Both the position numbers and the translations under genes were made by a program. Shown in pieces: positions 56,040-64,000 of a stretch of DNA of 64,000 nt (the first letter of the stretch is position 1; each line of letters opens with the position of its first letter). Source of the DNA: Streptomyces sp. AC555_RSS877 (GTDB lineage Bacteria > Actinomycetota > Actinomycetes > Streptomycetales > Streptomycetaceae); NCBI RefSeq assembly GCF_019049245.1, contig NZ_JAGMUK010000025.1, forward strand, positions 178,772 to 242,771. Direction: 5' to 3'. The notes under the pieces are model-generated. The model did not search any database. It was given only the letters and a program-made list of their open reading frames with translations, and was not told where the DNA came from.

Positions 56040-58616
56040 GTGATCACCCCCACCCGCACGAGATCCCGTCTCGGAACAGTTCTCGTCACCACCGCACTCG
56101 GAGTCGCCGCCATGGCAGGCACCCTCCCCGCCGCGGGTTCCGCGGCAGCATCCCCCACTCTCGACTTCGCTCGAGCGGGAGGTACCCCCATCGACCCCCA
56201 GCGGCTCACCGTCGACCTCGGCGCCTCCGAAGGTCCGGTGATGCTCGGCGCCAACGGCGCGCTGTACGGGCTCAGCGACGACGGCGTGCCCAGCGACGCC
56301 GCCCTGGAGCCCCTGAAGATCACCAGCATCTCGCAGAAGCCGGAGGGCGGCGCCCAGCACCCCAACGGCGACGCGCTCACCGTCTCCAAGTCGTTCTTCC
56401 GCAATGGCGGCGGCGAGATCAACGTGATGATGCAGGACATCTACGCCAAGTGGCCCTACGAGGACCTCGGCATCGACGACTACCTCCCCAAGGTCGACAA
56501 GATCGTCAAGGAGGTGTCGGCGGACCCGAACAGCGACCGTTTCGTCTACATCCCGTTCAACGAGCCCGACCAGATCTGGTACAACCTCGGCACCTCCGAC
56601 CAGGCGCAGTACGAGGCCAACCGCGACCGGTTCTTCAAGGACTGGAAGACGGTCTACCAGCGCATCCGCGCGATCGACCCCGACGCGCGGATCGCCGGCC
56701 CCAACGAGGCCGGCTACCACACCCGCCTGCTGACCGACTTCCTCACCTTCGCCCAGCGGGAGAACGTCCTGCCGCAGGTGATGACCTGGCACGAACTGAG
56801 CTCCGGTTCACTGCGCGACTTCCAGGGCAACTACGACAACTACCGCTCCATAGAGCGCAAGTTGGGCATCGCGCCGCTGAAGATCAACATCGATGAGTAC
56901 GCCAACCGGCGTGACCTGTCCGTCCCCGGGCAGCTCGTGCAGTGGGTCTCGATGTTCGAGCGGAACAAGGTGTACGCCAACCAGGCCTACTGGGACGCCG
57001 CCGGCAACATGGACGGCAACGTCGTCCGGTCCAACATCCCCAACGGCGGCTGGTGGCTGTTCCGCTGGTACGCCGGAATGACCGGTGACACCGTCAAGGT
57101 GACCCCGCCGCAGGCCAACACCATCGACACCCTCCAGGGGCTCGCCTCCCTCGACCCCTCGCGCCGCCAGGCCCAGGTACTGCTCGGCGGCTCCGCCGGC
57201 GACTCCGACGTCGTCGTCCAGAACGTCCCCCGGTCCGTGTTCGGCCGCACGGTCACCGCGACCGTCGCCGAGGCGGCCTGGTCCGGCTACGAAGGGCAGC
57301 ACGCCACGCCGCGCGTCCTCGCCCGTACGAAGGTGAAGGTGGCGGCCGACGGCACGGTGACCGTCCCGCTGCGCGGCCTGCACAAGATGTCCGCCTACCG
57401 GATCGTCCTCACCCCCGGCGGCTCCGGCACCCCGACCGCGGCCACTGTCCCGTGGTCGGCGTCGTACGAGGCCGAGAACGCCGCCATCACCGGCGGCCAG
57501 GTGTACACCCAGGGCACGGTCAGCAACGCCAACGGCTACGCGGCCTCCGGGACGAAGGACGTCGGCTCGCTCAACCAGGCCTCCAGCAAGGTCGACTTCA
57601 CCGTGACGGTGCCCGAGGACGGGACCTACGACCTGGCGATCCTCTACGGCAACCAGTCCGGCGGCCCCTCCACGCAGAAGCTGTCGGTCGACGGCGGCGA
57701 CCCGGTCACCGTCACCTACCCGTCCACCGAGAACTGGACCTACCGTGCCAAGAAGGACGTCAGCCTCGACCTGCCGGCCGGCACCCACACGCTGACGCTG
57801 GCCAAGGGCGACGCCGAAGTCACCCTCGACCGCGTCGACCTGACCGCCCGTGCCGCCAAGCCCTCCGCGTCGTACGAGGCCACCCTCGCCGACATCAGCG
57901 GCAACCCGTCGTACGACTACTCCTCGTCGGCCGGCGTGGGCACCGGCGCCCTCGTCCTGCGCAAGGGCGACAAGGCCGTCTTCGACGTCTACGCCCCGCG
58001 CGACGGCTACTTCACCGTGGTGCCGCGCACCTCGGCGCCGGTACGCCTCACCCTGCACGGCGAGACGGTGTCGGCGGCGCCGGGCCGGCCGCTGCGGCTG
58101 TACCTCGTCGCGGGCAACAACCGGGTCGCGATGACGGCCTCCCACGCCTCCGCACACTCCCTCGACGTCTCGGGCGAGGGCTCGACCCACGGCACGCTCT
58201 CCTACGAGGGCGCCTCGGCCACCCTCGCGGGCGGCGCCGAGCTGGTCGACTCCGCGCACGCCTCCGCCGGCTCGTACATCGGCCGGCTCGGCAACAGCGC
58301 CTCCAGCACCGCCGAGTTCACGGTGGACGCGCCCAGGTCGGGCCGCTACCTGCTGGTCGTCCACTACGCGCACAACGACCGGCGCGACAACGGCCACGCC
58401 TACAACACGGACATCATGTCCCGCACGGCGGACATCACCGTGGGGAACGCGGCGCCCCGGAAGGTCACGTTCAAGAACACCTGGAGCGTCGACGACTACT
58501 GGACGCTGGGCGTCCCCGTCGACCTGAAGAAGGGCTCCAACAGTGTGACCTTCGGGAACGCGAGCGCCTGGGCCCCGGACATCGACCGGATCGAACTGGG
58601 CCGGATCATCGGCTAG
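56040..58616 (+). CDS. Secreted GH39-like glycosidase with C-terminal carbohydrate-binding modules
   Basis: An 858-residue exported protein starting at GTG 56040 (GGAGG upstream; a longer GTG start at 56007 lies within the permease gene). A Sec signal ends near residue 38 and is followed at once by the coding hairpin cassette (56151-56193). Residues about 60-370 are a TIM barrel of the GH39 type: acid/base E175 in IPFNEPD and nucleophile E286 in INIDEYA. The region 370-460 is beta-rich. Two CBM6/CBM35-like beta-sandwiches follow (about 470-615, SYEAENAAITGGQ; and about 625-858, including NASAWAPDIDRIEL). Some GH39 members release alpha-galactosyl-arabinose from arabinogalactan, which would fit the GH36 neighbour, but beta-xylosidase-like activity is equally possible. 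Confidence 0.83.
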   Translation: MITPTRTRSRLGTVLVTTALGVAAMAGTLPAAGSAAASPTLDFARAGGTPIDPQRLTVDLGASEGPVMLGANGALYGLSDDGVPSDAALEPLKITSISQKPEGGAQHPNGDALTVSKSFFRNGGGEINVMMQDIYAKWPYEDLGIDDYLPKVDKIVKEVSADPNSDRFVYIPFNEPDQIWYNLGTSDQAQYEANRDRFFKDWKTVYQRIRAIDPDARIAGPNEAGYHTRLLTDFLTFAQRENVLPQVMTWHELSSGSLRDFQGNYDNYRSIERKLGIAPLKINIDEYANRRDLSVPGQLVQWVSMFERNKVYANQAYWDAAGNMDGNVVRSNIPNGGWWLFRWYAGMTGDTVKVTPPQANTIDTLQGLASLDPSRRQAQVLLGGSAGDSDVVVQNVPRSVFGRTVTATVAEAAWSGYEGQHATPRVLARTKVKVAADGTVTVPLRGLHKMSAYRIVLTPGGSGTPTAATVPWSASYEAENAAITGGQVYTQGTVSNANGYAASGTKDVGSLNQASSKVDFTVTVPEDGTYDLAILYGNQSGGPSTQKLSVDGGDPVTVTYPSTENWTYRAKKDVSLDLPAGTHTLTLAKGDAEVTLDRVDLTARAAKPSASYEATLADISGNPSYDYSSSAGVGTGALVLRKGDKAVFDVYAPRDGYFTVVPRTSAPVRLTLHGETVSAAPGRPLRLYLVAGNNRVAMTASHASAHSLDVSGEGSTHGTLSYEGASATLAGGAELVDSAHASAGSYIGRLGNSASSTAEFTVDAPRSGRYLLVVHYAHNDRRDNGHAYNTDIMSRTADITVGNAAPRKVTFKNTWSVDDYWTLGVPVDLKKGSNSVTFGNASAWAPDIDRIELGRIIG
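56151..56193. repeat. Hairpin cassette inside the GH39-like coding sequence
   Basis: Runs TCCCCCACTCTCGA..GAGCGGGAGGTACCCCCATCG. It has the same outline as the cassette at 32418-32460 in MITE copy 2. In frame it encodes TLDFARAGGTPID directly after the signal peptide, where extra residues would be tolerated. Confidence 0.7.
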
Positions 58617-58630
58617 CCCGGTCCGGACCC

Positions 58631-58669
58631 GGCGGTGGCCCCGACTGCTCCTCGGTCGGGGCCACCGCC
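58631..58669 (+). terminator. Strong terminator after the GH39-like gene
   Basis: GGCGGTGGCCCCGAC (58631-58645) pairs perfectly with GTCGGGGCCACCGCC (58655-58669), nine-base loop, 14 bp after the stop. Confidence 0.9.
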
Positions 58670-58709
58670 CTGAGCGGGCCGGAGTGTGGCCGGGGGCCGG
58701 AAAAAAGGG

Positions 58710-58739
58710 TTGGCGCGCGTGCTCGTGTGTCCCTATTCT
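58710..58739 (+). promoter_or_regulatory. Promoter for the small gene and rsgA
   Basis: TTGGCG (58710-58715) and TATTCT (58734-58739) separated by 18 bp resemble a sigma-70-type promoter. Transcription would start near 58746, about 60 bp before the 23-codon gene. Confidence 0.5.
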
Positions 58740-58805
58740 GGCGGAGCTTCGCGCGGTGGCCGTCGGCCGCCGCCGTCAGTCGTTCAGGAACGGGAGGTGT
58801 GACCG

Positions 58806-58877
58806 ATGGCTGTCTTTGAGATGGGCGCTGCCCTCATCCAGAAGTTCATCAAGTCCACCTCCGTGGCCGCCGGCTGA
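58806..58877 (+). CDS. 23-residue small protein upstream of rsgA
   Basis: A 23-codon frame: ATG at 58806, GGGAGG nine bases upstream, TGA at 58875-58877. The peptide begins MAVFEMGAALIQKF and ends IKSTSVAAG. Residues 3-16 alternate hydrophobic and polar positions, as in an amphipathic helix with net charge near +1 (E5, K13, K16). It lies between a promoter-like pair and a GC hairpin, 67 bp before rsgA. No family recognised. It could be a leader peptide, a small membrane-active peptide or a chance frame; the good RBS and promoter argue for translation. It has no run of one regulatory amino acid. Confidence 0.6.
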   Translation: MAVFEMGAALIQKFIKSTSVAAG

Positions 58878-58895
58878 CACGACTCCTCACCACTC

Positions 58896-58914
58896 CGCGC
58901 GTCCGTGACGCGCG
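58896..58914 (+). other. Hairpin between the small gene and rsgA
   Basis: CGCGCGTC-CGT-GACGCGCG, eight perfect pairs, 19 bases after the small-gene stop and 31 bases before the rsgA start. A candidate partial terminator or attenuator; no U-run. Confidence 0.5.
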
Positions 58915-58944
58915 TGCCGGGGCCGCCCTTGTGAAGGGTCTCCC

Positions 58945-60072
58945 TTGACTTCCAGCGCAGCTTCATCCGCTTCATCCGCTTTCACCGCTTCTTCTGTCTT
59001 CTCCGCGCTCGCTCCCTACGGCTGGGACGACGCATGGGCGGACGAGTTCGCCCCCCACGAGCCCGACGGGCTCCTGCCCGGACGGGTGATCCGGGTCGAC
59101 CGCGGGCAGTGCGACGTGGTCACCGCCGACGGGATCGTCCGGGCGGACACCGCGTTCGTCACCCCGAACGACCCCATGCGGGTCGTGTGCACCGGCGACT
59201 GGGTCGCCGTCGAACCCGCGGGCAACCCGCGCTACGTACGCACGTATCTGCCACGCCGTACCGCCTTCGTGCGCTCCACCTCCTCCAACCGGTCCGAGGG
59301 GCAGATCCTCGCGGCCAACGTCGACCACGCGATCATCGCCGTGTCGCTGGCCGTCGAAGTCGACCTCGGCCGCATCGAGCGGTTCCTCGCCCTGGCCTGG
59401 GAGTCCGGGGCGCAACCCCTGGTCGTGCTGACCAAGGCGGACCTCGTGCCGGACCCGGTGACGCTCGGTCATCTCGTCCAGGACGTCGAGACGGCCGCGC
59501 CGGGCGTGCCGGTGCTGCCGGTCAGCTCCCTGGACGGGGCCGGACTGGAGGTCCTGGTGGCCGTCGTCTCCGGTGGGACGACCGTGCTGCTCGGCCAGTC
59601 CGGCGCGGGCAAGTCGACGCTCGCCAACGCGCTGCTGGGCGAGGAGGTCATGGACGTACGGGCCACCCGGGACGCGGACGGCAAGGGCCGGCACACCACG
59701 ACCACCCGCAACCTGCTGGCCCTGCCCGGCGGCGGTGTCCTGATCGACACGCCGGGGCTCAGGGGGGTCGGACTGTGGGACGCCGAGAGTGGCGTCGGAC
59801 AGGTCTTCTCCGAGATCGAGGAGCTGGCCGCGCGCTGCCGGTTCCACGACTGCGCGCACGAGAGCGAACCCGGGTGCGCGGTACTCGCCGCCATCGAGGA
59901 CGGTGAACTGGCCGAACGGCGGCTGGACAGCTACCGCAAGCTCATGCGGGAGAACCAGCGGATCGTCGCCAAGACCGACGCACGCCTGCGGGCGGAGATC
60001 AAACGGGACTGGAAGCGGAAGGGGGCGCAGGGCAAGGCGGCGATGGAGGCGAAGCGGGGACGCTGGGCATGA
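58945..60072 (+). CDS. rsgA: Ribosome small subunit-dependent GTPase RsgA
   Basis: A 375-residue circularly permuted GTPase that helps 30S subunit maturation. The order is G4 (LTKADLVP) before G1 (GQSGAGKST) and G3 (DTPGLRGVG), as in RsgA, preceded by an OB-fold domain and followed by the zinc cysteines and His (CRFHDCAHESEPGC). A basic C-terminal tail (KRDWKRKGAQGKA) is present. TTG at 58945 is used, with AAGGG upstream; the first 20 residues are Ser/Ala-rich and not conserved. It is preceded by the 23-codon gene and a hairpin. Confidence 0.93.
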   Translation: MTSSAASSASSAFTASSVFSALAPYGWDDAWADEFAPHEPDGLLPGRVIRVDRGQCDVVTADGIVRADTAFVTPNDPMRVVCTGDWVAVEPAGNPRYVRTYLPRRTAFVRSTSSNRSEGQILAANVDHAIIAVSLAVEVDLGRIERFLALAWESGAQPLVVLTKADLVPDPVTLGHLVQDVETAAPGVPVLPVSSLDGAGLEVLVAVVSGGTTVLLGQSGAGKSTLANALLGEEVMDVRATRDADGKGRHTTTTRNLLALPGGGVLIDTPGLRGVGLWDAESGVGQVFSEIEELAARCRFHDCAHESEPGCAVLAAIEDGELAERRLDSYRKLMRENQRIVAKTDARLRAEIKRDWKRKGAQGKAAMEAKRGRWA

Positions 60073-60161
60073 GGAGACGGGCGTAGGGCGGCCGGAGGGG
60101 CAGCTCGACGTCCGATTTCCGCCAGCTCCGGCCCTGGTCCTGGCCCACACTGGATGACGTG

Positions 60162-61565
60162 ATGGACGAGGACACCAGGTACGAAGCGGTGCGCAGCCGG
60201 GACGGACGGTTCGACGGCGAGTTCTTCTTCGCCGTCGAGACGACCGGCATCTACTGCCGGCCCAGCTGCCCGGCGGTGACCCCGAAGCGGCACAACGTCC
60301 GGTTCTTCGCGACGGCCGCCGCCGCGCAGGGCTCCGGATTCCGGGCCTGCCGGCGGTGCCGGCCGGACGCCGTGCCCGGCTCCGCCGAGTGGAACGTACG
60401 GGCGGACGTGGTCGGGCGGGCCATGCGGCTGATCGGCGACGGTGTCGTCGACCGGGAGGGCGTCGCCGGGCTCGCCGCACGGCTCGGCTACAGCGCCCGG
60501 CAGGTCCAGCGCCAGCTCACCACCGAACTCGGCGCCGGACCGGTCGCCCTCGCCCGGGCCCAGCGGGCCCACACCGCGCGCGTCCTGCTCCAGACGACCG
60601 GCCTGCCGGTCACGCAGATCGCGTTCGCGTCCGGCTTCGCCAGCGTGCGCCAGTTCAACGAGACCATGCGGGACGTGTACGCCTCGACGCCCAGCGAGCT
60701 GCGGGCCGCCGCCCCGCCCGGCGGCCGGGCATCCCGCCGCACGACCACACCGACCGCCGGGATCCCGCTGCGGCTCGCCCACCGGGGCCCGTACCGGTCC
60801 GCAGCCGTCTTCGACCTGCTGGCGGCCGAGGCGGTGGCCGGTGTGGAGGAGGTGGTCGGGCCGCGCGGGCGACGCACGTACCGGCGCACCCTGCGCCTGC
60901 CGCACGGCACCGGAATCGTCGCCGTCGACGAGCGGCCGGGCGCCGCGAGGTCCACGTCCGGCGCCCATCCGGGCGGCTGGCTGGATGCCCGCCTGCACCT
61001 CACCGACCCCCGCGACCTGACCACCGCCGTTCAGCGGCTGCGCCGGCTCTTCGACCTGGACGCCGACCCGTACGCCATCGACGAACGGCTCGGCACCGAC
61101 GCACGGCTCGCCCCGCTGGTCGCCGCCCGGCCGGGACTGCGGTCGCCGGGCGCCGCCGACCCGGAGGAGCTCGCCGTGCGGGCCCTCGTGGGACGAGCCG
61201 AGGCCAAGCGGCTGGTCCAGCTCTACGGCAAGACGCTGGACGCCCCCTGCGGCAGCCTCACCCACCTTTTCCCGGAACCGGCCGTCCTCACCGGGGCCGA
61301 ACCCGAGGGCACCCTGGGGGCCCTCACCGCCGCCCTCGCCGACGGCGTCCTACGACTGGACCCGGGCGCCGACCGCGACGACGCCGAGGCGGCCCTGCTG
61401 GCACTGCCCGGCCTGGACGCCCGCACCGCCGCCACCATCCGCACCCGCGCCCTGGGAGACCCGGACGTGACGCCGCCCGGCCCGGACACCCCGGACAGCT
61501 GGCGCCCCTGGCGCTCGTATGCCGTGCAACACCTGCGCGCAGCAGGGGAGTTGGAGTACCGATGA
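60162..61565 (+). CDS. Ada/AlkA-type DNA repair regulator with a shortened glycosylase domain
   Basis: A 467-residue protein with an Ada-type zinc domain (C32 and C36 in YCRPSC, C63 and C66 in ACRRC), an AraC helix-turn-helix pair (about 90-180, TQIAFASGFASVRQFNETMRD) and an AlkA-like domain. In related actinobacterial proteins the glycosylase has a GQQVS loop; here it is shortened to VGRAEAKRLV. The catalytic hairpin normally has GxGPWT and a loop with the active Asp; here it reads LPGLDARTAAT and PPGPDTPDSW with some 20 residues missing. The activity may be lost while the methyl sensor remains. It overlaps ogt by four bases. Confidence 0.82.
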   Translation: MDEDTRYEAVRSRDGRFDGEFFFAVETTGIYCRPSCPAVTPKRHNVRFFATAAAAQGSGFRACRRCRPDAVPGSAEWNVRADVVGRAMRLIGDGVVDREGVAGLAARLGYSARQVQRQLTTELGAGPVALARAQRAHTARVLLQTTGLPVTQIAFASGFASVRQFNETMRDVYASTPSELRAAAPPGGRASRRTTTPTAGIPLRLAHRGPYRSAAVFDLLAAEAVAGVEEVVGPRGRRTYRRTLRLPHGTGIVAVDERPGAARSTSGAHPGGWLDARLHLTDPRDLTTAVQRLRRLFDLDADPYAIDERLGTDARLAPLVAARPGLRSPGAADPEELAVRALVGRAEAKRLVQLYGKTLDAPCGSLTHLFPEPAVLTGAEPEGTLGALTAALADGVLRLDPGADRDDAEAALLALPGLDARTAATIRTRALGDPDVTPPGPDTPDSWRPWRSYAVQHLRAAGELEYR

Positions 61566-62086
61566 CCGCCGGAGCACCCATGACCGCCGGAGCGCAGATG
61601 ACCATCGACACGCACTACACCACCCTGGACAGCCCGGTCGGGCAACTCCTCCTCACCGCCGGCCCGGACGGTGTTCTGACCTCCCTCTCCGTGCCCGGCC
61701 AGAAGAAGGGCCGTACGCTCCAGGCCGGTTGGCGGCACGACCCTGACCTCTTCCGTGCCGCCGAGGAACAGATCACCGCCTACTTCGCCGGTGAACTCAA
61801 GAAGTTCCGGCTGCAGTTGCGCGGTGACGGCAGTGTCTTCCGGGAGCGGGTCTGGGCCGCCCTCGACACCGTCCCCTACGGCGCGACCACGACGTACGGC
61901 GAGATCGCCGCACGTATCGGCGCCTCCAGGGCCGCCGTACGGGCCGTCGGCGGCGCGATCGGGGCCAACCCACTGCTGATCCTGCGGCCCTGCCACCGGG
62001 TGATCGGGGCCGACGGTTCCCTCACCGGATACGCGGGCGGGCTGGAGCGCAAGACGAGGCTCCTCGCTCTCGAAGGCGTCCTCTGA
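61562..62086 (+). CDS. ogt: Methylated-DNA-protein cysteine methyltransferase
   Basis: A 174-residue DNA repair protein that removes alkyl groups from O6-alkylguanine. The acceptor Cys is in RPCHRVIG and the helix-turn-helix segment is YGEIAARIGASRAAVRAVG. The ATG at 61562 overlaps the stop of the Ada/AlkA-type gene. The first 13 codons are a repeat: three ATG ACC starts at 61562, 61580 and 61598, each with an upstream GGAG-like site (MTAGAP, MTAGAQ, MTID). Conserved sequence begins near the third, so that may be the main start. Confidence 0.92.
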   Translation: MTAGAPMTAGAQMTIDTHYTTLDSPVGQLLLTAGPDGVLTSLSVPGQKKGRTLQAGWRHDPDLFRAAEEQITAYFAGELKKFRLQLRGDGSVFRERVWAALDTVPYGATTTYGEIAARIGASRAAVRAVGGAIGANPLLILRPCHRVIGADGSLTGYAGGLERKTRLLALEGVL

Positions 62087-62102
62087 GCGCTCTCCGCGCA
62101 AC

Positions 62103-62477
62103 CTAGACGTCGTCCTCCAGCCCCCAGCTGTGGATCCGCCGCGGATGGAGGCGGATGACCTCCTCGCTGAAGTGCGGGCCCAAGTCGTGCGGGCCCGTGA
62201 GGAGTTCGGCCTCGCCCCGGATGTCGATACCGCGGACCCGCCACGGCTTCAGGCTCACGATGTCGTCGACGACCAGGGCGACCTTCGAATTCTGCCGGAG
62301 GTTGCGCCACTTCTTGGTGCGGCCCATCGCGAAGCCGCCGATCAGGATGGTCCCGTCGGGCCGGGGGTGGAAGCCGACCGGGTTCGCCTGGGGCTGGCCG
62401 TGCGGGTCGACGGTGGCCAGTCGTCCCAGGCGCTGGGAGCTGAGGTAGGCGAGCTCGGCCTCGCTGAATTCGGTCAT
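62103..62477 (-). CDS. F420-type PPOX-family flavin/deazaflavin-binding protein
   Basis: A 124-residue protein of the pyridoxamine 5'-phosphate oxidase-like split beta-barrel. LGRLATVDPHGQPQANPVGF and RTKKWRNLRQNSKVALVVDD match the PPOX class F420-dependent enzymes of actinobacteria. The ATG at 62477 has a GGTGGC site and the normal length; a longer start at 62570 adds unrelated residues. Stands alone, convergent with ogt across 16 bp. Confidence 0.85.
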   Translation of the reverse strand: MTEFSEAELAYLSSQRLGRLATVDPHGQPQANPVGFHPRPDGTILIGGFAMGRTKKWRNLRQNSKVALVVDDIVSLKPWRVRGIDIRGEAELLTGPHDLGPHFSEEVIRLHPRRIHSWGLEDDV

Positions 62478-62598
62478 GGCAGCCACCCAAACACCCCGGC
62501 CTGCCGGGCGCATCGGACCCTCGTCCTGGTTCCCGGGGCCTACGACGGCCGAGGTGCCCCGCACACCCATGTGAACGAAGGTGCAAGCTTCCCCCGGC

Positions 62599-63081
62599 TC
62601 AGCCCCACAGCACCGCGCCCAGCCACGCTCCCATGATCAACAGGCAGGTGAACAGCTCCGCCAGCACGCTGGAGCCGCCCGAGCGCATCGCCGTGCGCAG
62701 GGCCGCCATCGCCTCGCCGTGCCGGCCGAGCCGGAGCCGTTCGCACAGGTAGATGCCGCCCATGAAGCCGGGGATCGCGCCGAGCACCGGGATCAGGAAG
62801 AAGCCGGCGAACGCCCCCACGCCGGCGTACACCCCCATGCGTACGGTGGCGCCGCTCGCCCGCAGCCGTCGGGGCGGCAGCGCCCAGCGCACCACCTGGG
62901 AAAGGAGCAGCGCGGCGGTGGCGGCCACCAGGACGGCCCAGGCGAGCGGCCTGGGATCCTTCAGCGCCCACCACATGACCGCGGCCCACACTAGCCACGA
63001 GCCGGGCACGCCGGGCACCAGCACTCCGCCCACACCGAACAGAATGACCAGGCCGACCAGCAGGAGATCCACCACTCCCAT
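62599..63081 (-). CDS. DUF456-family membrane protein
   Basis: A 160-residue protein with about four hydrophobic segments. LLLVGLVILFGVGGVLVPGVPG near the N-terminus and FLIPVLGAIPGFMGGIYLCE are marks of DUF456. Function is unknown in the family. No operon partner is evident. Confidence 0.87.
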   Translation of the reverse strand: MGVVDLLLVGLVILFGVGGVLVPGVPGSWLVWAAVMWWALKDPRPLAWAVLVAATAALLLSQVVRWALPPRRLRASGATVRMGVYAGVGAFAGFFLIPVLGAIPGFMGGIYLCERLRLGRHGEAMAALRTAMRSGGSSVLAELFTCLLIMGAWLGAVLWG

Positions 63082-63291
63082 CTGTCCAGGGTGCCGGAGA
63101 GCGGCCGAAGACGCAGGTCAGGGTGCGGGCCTACGCCCGTGCACCGACGCGTCGGGCAGCGGGGCCGCCCGGTTGCTTGCGCCGTATGGCCGTTCGACGA
63201 CTCACTCGACACGCCCTTCGACGTGCCGTGCGCCGCCGTATTTTCCGGATGCCCCGTTTTCATACGGCCCGCGCGGTGGACAATTGGGGGC

Positions 63292-64000
63292 ATGAACCAG
63301 CAGGGGGGAAAGGCCAGCGGTCACGAGGACGACTGGTGGGGGCAGCTGTACGACGACACCACCGAGGACACGGGCCCCACACCCACGCCCGACTCACTGG
63401 ACGACCGGTTCGTTTCGGCGGCGGAAACGGTGGAGGGGCGCGGCGCGGCTCAGGGGGAGGACCAGGGCGGAATTCCGGCACAGCGTCCCGGCGGCGCCGC
63501 CGGCGCGGAAGACGCGAGGCCTGCGGCAGGGTCCGGTGACGCCGGTACCGGCGGGGTCGCGGCGGGCGGGGTCGCCGGTTCACGTCCGGGTTCTGCCGGG
63601 GTCGCGGAGGGCGGGATCGCCGCTTCACGGCTCCCCGAGGCCGGGAGCGGCGCGCCGCGAGCCGGTGGCGGCGGTGCGGTGGATCCCCCTGCGCGCGCGG
63701 GGTTCGCAGGGTTGCGGGCTCCCTGGGAGCCGCCGCCCGACCGGCCTCCCGGGCCCGCGACCTTCCCGCCCGGTCCGAAGCCCCCGGGGTTCGCCGAGCA
63801 GTCGCCGCCCTGGGGCCGCGCGGCTCCCGGGCAACCGCCGCCCGCCCCCGAGCAACCGCCGCCCCCCGGCCGTACGGCCGCCGCGACCGGTGACCGCACC
63901 TTTGCGGAGCCCCCCACCACGACCACCGCCGCACCGCGGATGTCCTCGGACGCACCCCCGCCTCCCTCCGCGCCCCCTCCGCCACCACCCCCTTTCGGCC
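63292..64000 (+). CDS. Proline-rich protein, 3' end beyond the window
   Basis: The frame from ATG 63292 stays open to the window end (236 codons). It begins MNQQGGKASGHEDDWWGQLY with an acidic stretch, then becomes rich in Gly, Ala and Pro and ends in this window in poly-Pro (DAPPPPSAPPPPPPPFG). This looks like a disordered N-terminal region of a larger protein; no domain is visible within the window. Confidence 0.7.
   Translation, partial: MNQQGGKASGHEDDWWGQLYDDTTEDTGPTPTPDSLDDRFVSAAETVEGRGAAQGEDQGGIPAQRPGGAAGAEDARPAAGSGDAGTGGVAAGGVAGSRPGSAGVAEGGIAASRLPEAGSGAPRAGGGGAVDPPARAGFAGLRAPWEPPPDRPPGPATFPPGPKPPGFAEQSPPWGRAAPGQPPPAPEQPPPPGRTAAATGDRTFAEPPTTTTAAPRMSSDAPPPPSAPPPPPPPFG

Overview
The window reads as chromosomal DNA of a Streptomyces or close relative. 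Base composition is very GC-rich, codon third positions are almost all G or C, GTG and TTG starts are common, and many exported proteins carry Tat (twin-arginine) or Sec signals. It is mainly a plant-polysaccharide island: secreted lyases, hydrolases and esterases, three sugar ABC importers, and LacI and ROK regulators. The families present point to pectin (rhamnogalacturonan I, RG-I) and arabinogalactan side chains.

Layout. 1-10.5 kb: a sugar ABC permease pair (the first truncated by the window edge), a GH28-like beta-helix enzyme, two related alginate-lyase-fold proteins and a type-B carboxylesterase, facing a convergent LacI regulator. 10.6-14.2 kb: homocysteine S-methyltransferase, an amino-acid permease and an APH-fold kinase. 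14.3-24 kb: a surface protein with autotransporter-type beta-strand repeats, two GH43 enzymes, a PL4 rhamnogalacturonan lyase, a CE12 acetylesterase and a DUF2264 protein. 24-26.2 kb: an intact IS200/IS605 element (tnpA, tnpB and a putative guide RNA) inserted in a gene remnant whose reading frame can be rebuilt across the insertion. 26.3-35.2 kb: housekeeping and accessory genes (PEP mutase-like, alpha/beta hydrolase with a TetR regulator and a perfect operator, a secreted nuclease-fold/jacalin protein, a small kinase, an MFS exporter, an ABC-2 exporter). 35.3-44.5 kb: a GH2 beta-galactosidase and its sugar importer, separated from a ROK regulator by a second, probably broken, tnpB element. 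44.5-49 kb: alditol oxidase, a radical SAM protein with unusual cysteine spacing, and a sigma-like/ZAS/transmembrane/CBM2 fusion. 49.4-58.6 kb: a GH36 alpha-galactosidase divergent from a LacI regulator with twin perfect operators, then an importer and a GH39-like enzyme with carbohydrate-binding modules. 58.7-64 kb: a 23-codon gene upstream of rsgA, an Ada/AlkA-type protein with Ogt, an F420-type PPOX protein, a DUF456 membrane protein and a truncated proline-rich protein.

How it fits together (inference). Secreted PL4, CE12, GH28-like and GH43 enzymes would release oligosaccharides. The three importers would take these up, with cytoplasmic GH2 and GH36 finishing the galactosides. Local LacI and ROK proteins bind operators that are visible next to their targets. 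The sigma-like/CBM2 membrane protein is a candidate polysaccharide sensor and the most novel single protein here. Two copies of a hairpin-shaped MITE-like repeat, and a short hairpin cassette found both inside one MITE and inside a reading frame, are the most interesting non-coding structures.
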